This document shows, one piece after another, positions 53,186 to 60,948 of a DNA stretch of 64,000 nucleotides. This DNA is from a bacterium D16-36. GTDB taxonomy: Bacteria; Bacillota; Clostridia; Lachnospirales; Lachnospiraceae. The stretch covers positions 1-64,000 of the forward strand of contig RAYF01000009.1 in NCBI GenBank assembly GCA_003611745.1, read 5' to 3'. How positions within the stretch are numbered: the stretch's first letter is position 1; every line of letters starts with the position of its first letter. The notes under the pieces were generated by a model that was given only the letters and a program-made list of their open reading frames with translations, had not been told where the DNA came from and made no database searches. A program made the position numbers and the translations under genes.

Positions 53186-55192
53186 ATGAAAAAAAACAAG
53201 ACACAAAACAAGAAAAAAGTACGGAATGCTTCGATTAAAACAAAAATTATCGGAACCATCGTACCAATTATTGCAATCCTGGTTATCATTATGATTGTGC
53301 TTGCTTACACGATTTCCAGCAGAACCATCCGAAACAATGCTGAGGAACTTTTAAATTCCTCCATCAGTTACCAATCCAAAAGCATTGTCGCATGGCTCGA
53401 AGAAAATCTGGCATCGTTCTCCAGTGCAAAGCGCATCATAGAAGAAACAAAACCATCAAATGAGGAACTGCAGGATATTTTGGATTCTTACTATAATTTT
53501 AATGCAAATTATCCTAATGGGCTGTACATAGCAGATACAGAAGGCAATGTTATGAAGGCTGCAGGTTCGCAGCGGACATTTCAGGATGTACTAAATGAGA
53601 CATGGTATCAGGAGGGCCTGTCACGAGTAAACATGCATTACGGAAGTGCATACCAAAGCGCAGATGGCACAAGCCAGGTCAGCGCCTCAGCCATTATCAA
53701 TGACAATTCTGACAACATCCGTGTGATATCAGGCGATGTATCTCTGGAAAGAATTACTGTAATAACAAATTCCTTTGTAAAGATGCATGATGCAGAGGCA
53801 TTTTTAGTGGATACCCAGAATGGAACTATTCTGGCACACCGCGATTCTTCCCTGATTTCTACGACACTGGACACCTCCAATAAAGACAGATTCCTTGCAG
53901 CTGTTGCAAAAAAATTGGAAAAACGCGACTATTCCAACTGCGAATTAGAAGGAAACCTCACTGGTTTCGAATCCATCAGTGGGACAGACTGGGTGCTGGT
54001 ATCATTTGTGCCGCGTGAAATCATTTATTCTGATGTAAACAGCCTGCGTACAAAAATGATTGTAATTGCAATAATCTCCCTGCTGATTCTGGTATTATTA
54101 ATTGAACGGATTGTTCATATGGTAGTAAAGCCAATCCGCAGCCTGACCAATACAATTACTACTATGGCGGATGGAGATTTTACTGTAGATGTGAAGGTAC
54201 GGGGCCGGGACGAAATTGGAAGAATGGGACGGAGTGTCGAAGAGTTCCTTGTATCTATCAGGGGTATGCTGCATGAGATACAGGATATTTCGGGCAAGGT
54301 TTCCAGCCAGTCAGAGACAACTAACAGCTTGTCCATTGATATGAATGACATTGCAAAAATACAGGCCACGTCCATGGGTGATTTAAATACAACCGTAGAC
54401 CAGCTCTCCGAATCTATTAGTGAAATTGCAGACAACGCAACTTCTCTGGCAATGGTTGTATCTGATACAAAAGCCACCAGTTTAGAAGTTGAAAAGCATA
54501 TGGAGCAGACAGTCTCCACATCGGAAAAGGGCAAGAATGACATGCAGCACGTTAATTCTGCCATGAATAGTATCAGTGATTCTATCCGTAAACTGGATAA
54601 TGCGATTGATAAAGTGGGTAAAGCATCGGAAGAGATTACAAATATTGTAACTGTTATCGGAAATATAGCAGAAGAGACAAATCTTTTATCATTAAATGCC
54701 TCGATAGAAGCGGCGCGGGCAGGCGAGGCAGGCAAAGGGTTTGCCGTCGTAGCTTCCGAAATCGGAAAACTGGCGCAGACTAGTACGGAATCTGTAGAAA
54801 ACATTGTTCAATTAATAGGAGAAGTTACACGGCTTGTTCAGGAAACAGTACAGCAGGCTGCTGAGAGCATGGAAAATATTGACGAAAGCAGCGACATGAT
54901 TCAGACTGCGCTCCAGACCTTTGATGAAATCTTTAGCGACATCCATATAACAGAAGATTTAATTGGACAGATGATGGTTAAAGTCAGCGAAGTTGACGAG
55001 GTTGCCACCAATATGGCGGCTATTTCGGAAGAACAGGCTGCCAGCACAGAAGAAATAAATGCTACTTCGGAAAACATGGTAATTCAGGCAAATACAATAG
55101 CCAGCAGCAGCAATACTGTAATGGATGACGCAAGCGAGCTGTCAGAAAGTGCAGAAAGCCTGAAGGAGCGGATTGAACGCTTTAAAATATAA
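53186..55192 (+). CDS. methyl-accepting chemotaxis protein with dCACHE-type sensor
   Basis: The 668-residue receptor has an N-terminal helix (about 25-50), a large outside double-CACHE-like domain ([21 protein letters not shown]-like [16 protein letters not shown]), a second helix (about 290-312), HAMP ([19 protein letters not shown]) and a full signalling domain whose tip is [20 protein letters not shown]. It should steer motility in response to a small ligand. AGGAAGGT lies very close to the ATG; the better site may be AAAGGCGG further up. The binding lipoprotein gene follows by 22 bp. Confidence 0.9.
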   Translation: MKKNKTQNKKKVRNASIKTKIIGTIVPIIAILVIIMIVLAYTISSRTIRNNAEELLNSSISYQSKSIVAWLEENLASFSSAKRIIEETKPSNEELQDILDSYYNFNANYPNGLYIADTEGNVMKAAGSQRTFQDVLNETWYQEGLSRVNMHYGSAYQSADGTSQVSASAIINDNSDNIRVISGDVSLERITVITNSFVKMHDAEAFLVDTQNGTILAHRDSSLISTTLDTSNKDRFLAAVAKKLEKRDYSNCELEGNLTGFESISGTDWVLVSFVPREIIYSDVNSLRTKMIVIAIISLLILVLLIERIVHMVVKPIRSLTNTITTMADGDFTVDVKVRGRDEIGRMGRSVEEFLVSIRGMLHEIQDISGKVSSQSETTNSLSIDMNDIAKIQATSMGDLNTTVDQLSESISEIADNATSLAMVVSDTKATSLEVEKHMEQTVSTSEKGKNDMQHVNSAMNSISDSIRKLDNAIDKVGKASEEITNIVTVIGNIAEETNLLSLNASIEAARAGEAGKGFAVVASEIGKLAQTSTESVENIVQLIGEVTRLVQETVQQAAESMENIDESSDMIQTALQTFDEIFSDIHITEDLIGQMMVKVSEVDEVATNMAAISEEQAASTEEINATSENMVIQANTIASSSNTVMDDASELSESAESLKERIERFKI

Positions 55193-55214
55193 GCGTACAC
55201 AGAAAGGAATAGGT

Positions 55215-56201
55215 ATGGATATGAAAAAGAGATGGAAAATAGCAGCAGCCCTTCTGCTGTGCCTAGGCATACTTACAGGATGTACCGGAAATACCAGCGG
55301 CGAGGACGATTCTGCAAAGGGCATAAAAATGTATCTGACAGTCTCTTCTGCAGATACTTTCCGGCAGACATTAATTGACACAGCAGAAAAAACAGCAACG
55401 GAAATGGGGGCTGAATTTGCAGCAAATGATGCGGAAGGCTCTCTGGAAAAACAGCTTGCCCAGATTAAAGAAGCCGTAGACGGCGGATATGATGTTATTC
55501 TCTGCAACCCAGTTGACGTAGATACTGCACTGCAGTTAAAAGTGGCTGCAGGAGACCTGCCGATTGTATTTTACAATTCCTGTCCTGATGATGAATATCT
55601 GGAAGCAGATAAATATATCTTTGTCGGCTCAAATGAAGCTGATGCGGGAAAGTTCCAGAGCGAATACATATTAGAACAGTTTGCTGGGCAGGACAGCATT
55701 AATGTAGCTATCTTCGAGGGGGAGAAACTTCATTCTGCCACGCTTGGCAGGACAAGTGCATTAAAGGCAGCTTTAAAAGATTCCGGCAAAAAGATTCATT
55801 ATGTTTTTGATGATTATGCTGACTGGGATACTGAAATAGCAAAACAGCGCTTTGAAGTTCTTTTAAAAACAGGGCAGAAAGTAGATGTAGCCGCTTGCAA
55901 TAACGACGGAATGGCCCTTGGAATCATTCAGGCATGTGAAGAAAAAGGAATCAGCTTCAATGATATTAAGATTATCGGCATCGACGCAACAGCCGACGGC
56001 TGTCAGGCAATTGAGAATGATAAAATGGCATTTACCGTGTACCAGTCAGCAACCGGCCAAGGCAGTTATGCGGTAAAAGCAGCAGCACGGCTTGCCCAGG
56101 GAAAATCATTAGACGGTATGAAGTACCTCTCAAAAGACAAGAAATATGTCTGGGTTCCCTTTGAAAAAGTTGACAAAAGCAATGTGCAGAAATATAAATA
56201 G
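55215..56201 (+). CDS. sugar-type substrate-binding lipoprotein paired with a chemoreceptor
   Basis: A lipoprotein signal ends LGILTGC, so Cys is lipid-modified. The mature part is a type 1 periplasmic binding fold: ILCNPVDVDTALQLKVAA, IVFYNSCPDD, a hinge with FVGSNEADAG, and IKIIGIDATADGCQAI near the end. These resemble ribose/galactose-binding proteins. ATG at 55215 has AAAGGAATAGGT upstream. No permease or ATPase gene follows. Being directly behind a chemoreceptor gene, it may present its ligand to that receptor rather than feed a transporter. Confidence 0.85.
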   Translation: MDMKKRWKIAAALLLCLGILTGCTGNTSGEDDSAKGIKMYLTVSSADTFRQTLIDTAEKTATEMGAEFAANDAEGSLEKQLAQIKEAVDGGYDVILCNPVDVDTALQLKVAAGDLPIVFYNSCPDDEYLEADKYIFVGSNEADAGKFQSEYILEQFAGQDSINVAIFEGEKLHSATLGRTSALKAALKDSGKKIHYVFDDYADWDTEIAKQRFEVLLKTGQKVDVAACNNDGMALGIIQACEEKGISFNDIKIIGIDATADGCQAIENDKMAFTVYQSATGQGSYAVKAAARLAQGKSLDGMKYLSKDKKYVWVPFEKVDKSNVQKYK

Positions 56202-56209
56202 AAACTGAA

Positions 56210-56307
56210 TTGACAACCTACTTGTTCAATGTTACTATTACTACGGCAGTTAAACGTAAACGAATTTACGAAAGTAAAAACGTCAATATTTAACCGCCAT
56301 AGTAATA
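56210..56307 (+). promoter_or_regulatory. promoter and inverted repeat ahead of the DUF1292 gene
   Basis: TTGACA (56210-56215) and TACTAT (56233-56238) are 17 bp apart. From 56236 to 56307 a long imperfect inverted repeat follows (TATTACTACGGCAGTTAAA against TTTAACCGCCATAGTAATA), with an inner CGTAAA/TTTACG stem. The new transcript begins inside the left arm, so the repeat could be an operator or leader structure. Confidence 0.6.
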
Positions 56308-56349
56308 ACATAATTGATACTATAGATGGAACAATAGAAAGGGGTATTC

Positions 56350-56751
56350 ATGAACGACAGAAATCGAAATATATTTTTTAACGAGGACAACGACATCGGT
56401 GCGGTTATTACAGTAACAGATGAAGATGGCAACGAGATGGAAGCTGAACTTATTGCATGTATTGAAGTAGAAGAATTCGGCAAGGAGTTTGTTGCCGTTG
56501 TTCCAAACTTTGACGAAAATGCAGAGGAAGCCGAAGCTTTAATTCTCGAATATTCAGAAGACGCCGAGGGCGAGCCTGTATTTTCAGCTGTGGAAGATGA
56601 TGATATATTTGAAGCAGTTACGGAGGCATTTAACGACTTCTTTGCACAAGAAGACGAAGAAGATGACAACGCATATGAAGACGATGGAAATTCGGGCTAC
56701 TTAGATGATATCGGTGATATCATTCCCGGCGTATCAATTCGGAAAGACTGA
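56350..56751 (+). CDS. DUF1292-family acidic protein
   Basis: This is a 133-residue, highly acidic protein. The N-terminal 85 residues match the DUF1292 pattern: ITVTDEDGNEMEAELIACIE, then KEFVAVVP and a closing LILEYSEDAEGEPVFSAVEDD. The tail is Asp/Glu-rich with GYLDDIGDIIPG. ATG at 56350 has AGAAAGGGGTATTC. The family is common in Clostridia and its function is unknown. It has its own promoter and terminator. Confidence 0.85.
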   Translation: MNDRNRNIFFNEDNDIGAVITVTDEDGNEMEAELIACIEVEEFGKEFVAVVPNFDENAEEAEALILEYSEDAEGEPVFSAVEDDDIFEAVTEAFNDFFAQEDEEDDNAYEDDGNSGYLDDIGDIIPGVSIRKD

Positions 56752-56758
56752 TTTTTAC

Positions 56759-56808
56759 AGGGCACCATAAAAATAGAGAAATAATTTTATGGTGCCCTTT
56801 GCTTTTAA
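56759..56808 (+). terminator. terminator of the DUF1292 gene
   Basis: GGGCACCATAAAA and its complement TTTTATGGTGCCC, with a T-rich tail (TTTGCTTTT), lie 8 bp after the stop codon. Confidence 0.85.
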
Positions 56809-57005
56809 AACCATCAGTAGTTTTATTGTCAATTTTTTGTAATTAAAATGTAATATTTCCCAGAAAAATGATATATTTTTTTAAACTTTTTGATGCAATT
56901 TCTTTACCTTCTTCTTTTATAATAAAGTGAATGTGAATTCTGTTGATAATTTTGACTTCAGGCAGATGACAATATTTTAAAAAAGAGGTATGATATTTCT
57001 AGAAC

Positions 57006-57147
57006 GTGTTTGAAAGATGCTTTCTACCAGATGTGTACAAATGGCAGGAACGATTTTTCAAACACATTTCAGGGCAGGCTGGTTTACCAGCACCACCTGC
57101 CAAATCCATAATTATAGTAAACGCATAAAATACATGCGTTTACTATA
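57006..57147. repeat. two palindromic repeats upstream of the L,D-transpeptidase gene
   Basis: At 57006-57065 GTGTTTGAAA and TTTCAAACAC enclose a nested partial palindrome around TGTACA. At 57113-57147 TATAGTAAACGCAT is a perfect 14-bp hairpin arm with its complement; this is the reverse complement form of the hairpin at 52904-52932. The rest of the 56809-57273 gap has a GC-rich block (57180-57225) ending AAAACGCAAGCG and no gene. Confidence 0.6.
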
Positions 57148-57273
57148 ATGGATGCGCACGGATGCACATAGGAAGTATGCTGCTTTGCAGCGTGTACCCG
57201 GCGCTGCAAACGAAGCAAAACGCAAGCGTTTTTTTCGTTTACTATAAAATGAAAAGAGGATTAAAAAGGCAAA

Positions 57274-58812
57274 ATGAAAGCAAGAAACAAGACAGCAGAG
57301 ACCTTAGAAACAAAAAAAACATCTGGGAAAAAACCTTCTAAAGTTTTTACGGCACTGGGAATCACGCTGGCCGCAGCGGTTCTTATCGTAGCAGGCGTCA
57401 TTTTCTACCAGAAAGCACATTATAAAAACCGCTGGTACAAAAATACCTCTATTAACGGCGTTGATGTTTCCGGGCAGACACTAGAAAAATCAAAAGAAAA
57501 ATTGCTGCAGGTACATGACGGCTACGCCCTTGCCATCAAGGGCAGGGATAACGGTCGGCTGACAATTGACGGAGATGCGATTGATTACCAGTTTGATATC
57601 AACTCTGATTTTGAAAAGCTTTTTAAAGAACAACATAACAAATTTCATTTATTTACATCCAAGAACAATTATACTCTGGAGTACTCTGTTTCTTATGACG
57701 GGACAAAGCTTTCTGAGTTGGTAAATGAATCAGATTTGGTTGCCGGAAGTGACAGCTATCCTATTGTAAAACCCCAATCCGCCTCCGTCTCTTATGATGA
57801 AACAAAACAGCAATATGTCTGTGTTGATGAAGTGCCAGGAAATAAAATTATTCCAGATGCCTTATTGGATGCCATCACAGATGCCTTGACGAAGGCCCAG
57901 ACCAATCTGGACATTACGGATGACAAAAAATATCCTGAACTTTATAAAAACCCGAAAATCAAATCCGATGATGCAGAATTGCAAACGGCATTATCCCTAA
58001 GCAACAGTGCTGCACTCCGTTATATTGTATGGAATATGGGTGAGGGCGTAAAGGAACAGATTACCCCTGCAGAAATTTCACAGTGGATTACATACAAAAA
58101 CGGCAGGATTAAATATGATAATGATGCTATTGCAGATTGGGTAGAAAATTTCTGTTTAAAATACAAAACCGTGGGCAAAACCAGAACCATAAAGTCCCAT
58201 AATAAGAAGCCGGTTAAAATCTATGGCGGTGATTACGGGTGGCAGCTTGATTATGAAAAAACTCTGGCTCAGGCCAAAAAAGCGATAAAGGTAGACATTG
58301 ACAAAGAAGCCACAGAAAATTATATTAATAACCCAAATAACGAAAACAGAAAAGCATTGACTATAAAACGGAAAGTTATCTACGCCAATACCGCATTTAG
58401 AAAGGATTATAAAAATTTCATAAATGACTGGGATCCAGAAAATTATATAGAGATTTCCATCAAAGAGCAGAAAGTATATGTCATCCGCAACGGTAAAGTG
58501 GCATTTAGCTGCCGATGCATCACCGGGCTTCCAGTGGAGGGCAGGAGCACACCGACCGGCGCCTTCTTTATTAAGGAACACCGCGAAGCATATACCCTTA
58601 CCGGAGCTGACTACAGCACCCCTGTTACAAACTGGGTACGCATCACATGGACCGGAACCGGGTTCCACCCTGCTACATGGCAGCCTTGGTCGCGCTGGAC
58701 AAAGGATTTATATAAGACAAGAGGATCGCATGGCTGTATTAATCTGGCTGTTGCCGACGCCGCCAGAATTTATAAAATGAGCAAATACCGAGAAGCGACT
58801 TTCATTCATTAA
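57274..58812 (+). CDS. L,D-transpeptidase (YkuD) with peptidoglycan-binding-like domain
   Basis: The enzyme crosslinks peptidoglycan stem peptides (3-3 links) or anchors proteins outside the cell. An N-terminal membrane anchor (about 27-48) precedes a PG_binding_4-type region (INGVDVSGQTLEKSKEKL). The C-terminal YkuD domain (about 390-512) carries TPTGAFFIKEH, GFHPATW and the catalytic motif RGSHGCINLAVADAA with His and Cys. Length 512 residues is typical. The ribosome binding site AAAAAGGCAAA is modest. It has a shared terminator with argJ. Confidence 0.9.
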   Translation: MKARNKTAETLETKKTSGKKPSKVFTALGITLAAAVLIVAGVIFYQKAHYKNRWYKNTSINGVDVSGQTLEKSKEKLLQVHDGYALAIKGRDNGRLTIDGDAIDYQFDINSDFEKLFKEQHNKFHLFTSKNNYTLEYSVSYDGTKLSELVNESDLVAGSDSYPIVKPQSASVSYDETKQQYVCVDEVPGNKIIPDALLDAITDALTKAQTNLDITDDKKYPELYKNPKIKSDDAELQTALSLSNSAALRYIVWNMGEGVKEQITPAEISQWITYKNGRIKYDNDAIADWVENFCLKYKTVGKTRTIKSHNKKPVKIYGGDYGWQLDYEKTLAQAKKAIKVDIDKEATENYINNPNNENRKALTIKRKVIYANTAFRKDYKNFINDWDPENYIEISIKEQKVYVIRNGKVAFSCRCITGLPVEGRSTPTGAFFIKEHREAYTLTGADYSTPVTNWVRITWTGTGFHPATWQPWSRWTKDLYKTRGSHGCINLAVADAARIYKMSKYREATFIH

Positions 58813-58853
58813 TCCAAAACAAAAACCGGCTTAGGTTGTCGCCGGAATTTACC

Positions 58854-58903
58854 AAAAAGGCAAAAGTTACCTGTATCTATACAGAGATAACCTTTGCCTT
58901 TTT
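58854..58903. terminator. bidirectional terminator between the L,D-transpeptidase gene and argJ
   Basis: A long stem with arms AAAAAGGCAAA and TTTGCCTTTTT and an inner CTGTAT/ATACAG stem, with A and T runs on the two sides. It serves both convergent genes. Confidence 0.85.
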
Positions 58904-58919
58904 ATCTGCGGGAAAATAA

Positions 58920-60164
58920 TCAAGAACGATAATCCCCATTAATCTTTACATAATCATAAGTCAAATCACATCCCCACGCCTTTGCCTGACACTCCCCGTC
59001 CTGCAAATCAACAGTGATATAAATTTCATCTTCAGCCAGCACCTTTGCGGCAAATTCCTCAGAAAATTCCATACCTGCACCATTACGGCAGACAGAAACC
59101 TTTCCCGCTGCAGAAATCAGGTCCACATTCACTTTCATAATATCAAATTCTGCGTCCGCATAACCAATCGCACATAGAATACGCCCCCAGTTTGCGTCCC
59201 CTCCAAACATAGCACATTTAAACAGGCTGGAACCAATAACACTCTTTGCCACAGTAATTGCTGTCTGCAAATCCTTTGCACCGCTGCAGGTACATTCTAA
59301 AAATTTGGATGCCCCCTCGCCATCTGCGGCCAGCATTTTTGTCATATTCTGCATAACAATATAAAGCGCCTGCTTAAATATTCCATAATCCTCATTTTCT
59401 TCCGTAATCTCTTCATTCCCGGCTAATCCATTTGCCATAACGCTAACCATATCATTTGTGGAAGTATCACCGTCAATAGATAGGCAGTTGTATGTGACCT
59501 TGACAATCTCACTAAGCGCCTTTTGCAGCATGTCTGATGATATTGCCGCATCTGTTGTGATAAAGTTTAAAGTAGTTGCCATATTTGGATGAATCATCCC
59601 GCTCCCCTTTGCCATACCGCCCAGATAACAGGTCTTTCCTCCTATTTTAAACTCTACGGCAGACTCCTTTTCCACTGTATCAGTTGTCATAATAGCCCTT
59701 ACCGCTTCCATATGCCCTTCCCTCGAAAGCCCCTGCGCCAGTGCATGCATCCCATTTGCGAACGGCTCCACCGCTAGCGGCTCGCCAATCACTCCAGTAG
59801 ATGCCACAATTACTTCATCCGCTGTAATCCCAAGCTCCTTTGCAGTAAGTTCACAGACTTTTTCCGCCACCTCTATTCCATCTGCATTACAGGTATTAGC
59901 ATTTTTAGAATTAACAATAACCGCCTTTGCAATACCATTTGTCTTCTTTAAATGCTCCTTTGTCACCAGAATCGGTGCCCCTTTCACCTTATTCTGTGTA
60001 TAAACGGCTGCTGCATTACAGGCTGTTTCACTGTAAACCAGACCCAGATCATTTTTATTTTTATCAGGATTAATACCGCAATTTAGGCCATTTGCAGTAA
60101 AACCCTGCGCAGCACATACGCCGCCTTCTACATAGGTGTATCCATCAAATTTTTCCATCTTCAT
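58920..60164 (-). CDS. argJ: bifunctional ornithine acetyltransferase / N-acetylglutamate synthase
   Basis: ArgJ moves the acetyl group from N-acetylornithine to glutamate in arginine synthesis. The self-cleavage site is clear: KGSGMIHPNMATTLNFIT, where the Thr after Ala becomes the nucleophile of the beta chain. Other motifs are NSKNANTCNADGIE and FGGDANWGRILCAIGYA. I place the start at ATG 60164 (GGGGA six bases upstream). It stands without argC, argB or argD in this window. Confidence 0.93.
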   Translation of the reverse strand: MKMEKFDGYTYVEGGVCAAQGFTANGLNCGINPDKNKNDLGLVYSETACNAAAVYTQNKVKGAPILVTKEHLKKTNGIAKAVIVNSKNANTCNADGIEVAEKVCELTAKELGITADEVIVASTGVIGEPLAVEPFANGMHALAQGLSREGHMEAVRAIMTTDTVEKESAVEFKIGGKTCYLGGMAKGSGMIHPNMATTLNFITTDAAISSDMLQKALSEIVKVTYNCLSIDGDTSTNDMVSVMANGLAGNEEITEENEDYGIFKQALYIVMQNMTKMLAADGEGASKFLECTCSGAKDLQTAITVAKSVIGSSLFKCAMFGGDANWGRILCAIGYADAEFDIMKVNVDLISAAGKVSVCRNGAGMEFSEEFAAKVLAEDEIYITVDLQDGECQAKAWGCDLTYDYVKINGDYRS

Positions 60165-60262
60165 ATTAATTCCCCATTTCTGCAAGGTGTGAACTTCGTT
60201 CACTGAAAACATTGTCACCGTATATCATAACAGATTTTTATAAAAATGGCGAACTTTTTCTA

Positions 60263-60942
60263 CACGGAAATCAATTTTCAGTATATATTCATTACTGCTC
60301 CTATTAATATGTCACTATTTACAGACGATTGTTTTCTAAACGATAACTCCCTGTTATCCGTCATTTTTCAATGTGCCTGCGTCCAGCTGTGTTTCTGTTT
60401 TTTGCCCTCACAGAGTATGGTACGCCTAAAAAGAAGGACAAGATATGCCGCCAGACAACAACGGCTTTCCAGAGGAACTTTGTCTTGCAGAGCTTTGATG
60501 GATATGCGCCTTGCAGCACTGTCTGAGCAGCATGCGCGGTTTCAGGTTTTCCTAGGAGGCACGCTCCCGCTACCTCTCATAACGCAACGGTACATAGCAG
60601 GACAAAATACGCCCTGCAAGTACCGGCGATTCGAGAGTACCTCTGCGGAAAGCCATGAAATCCGCCGCATGGTGTGAGTTCGCGGAAAGGCGCATAAACC
60701 AAGCATCAAAGCCGCAAGACAGATAGTTCCTCGGAAAGGCGAAATGTTGCAAGGCATATTCCGTCCTTCTTTTTAGGCGTTTTGCTTGTCTGTGAAGCAA
60801 AAAACAGAAACATAACTGGATGCAGGCACAAACAAAAATTAACAGATAACAGGGAGTTATCGTTAAATAAACATCGTCTGTAAATAGTGACATATTGATT
60901 TGGGGCAGTAATGAATATATATACTGAAAATTGATTTTCGTA
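60263..60942. mobile_element. about 680-bp palindromic element of the CACGGAAATCA inverted-repeat family
   Basis: The two ends (CACGGAAATCAATTTTC and its near complement) match the short repeats at 27343 and 33286. The arms, about 60263-60602 and 60603-60942, are complementary over their whole length, with many mismatches and small gaps; examples are GTCACTATTTACAGACGAT, GATAACTCCCTGTTAT and CGCCTAAAAAGAAGGAC in both. Each arm can be read as an open frame starting MSLFTDD and containing RLKRRT. TTTTTCTACA flanks the element on both sides (60255-60264 and 60944-60953), as in a target duplication. It sits just past the ATPase stop codon. No transposase gene is inside. Confidence 0.75.
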
Positions 60943-60948
60943 TTTTTT

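Noticed and set aside
60246-60893. Two overlapping open frames on opposite strands, each with MSLFTDD
   Set aside because: They are the two arms of the long palindrome. Their similarity follows from the inverted repeat, and they have no family features, so I do not call them genes.
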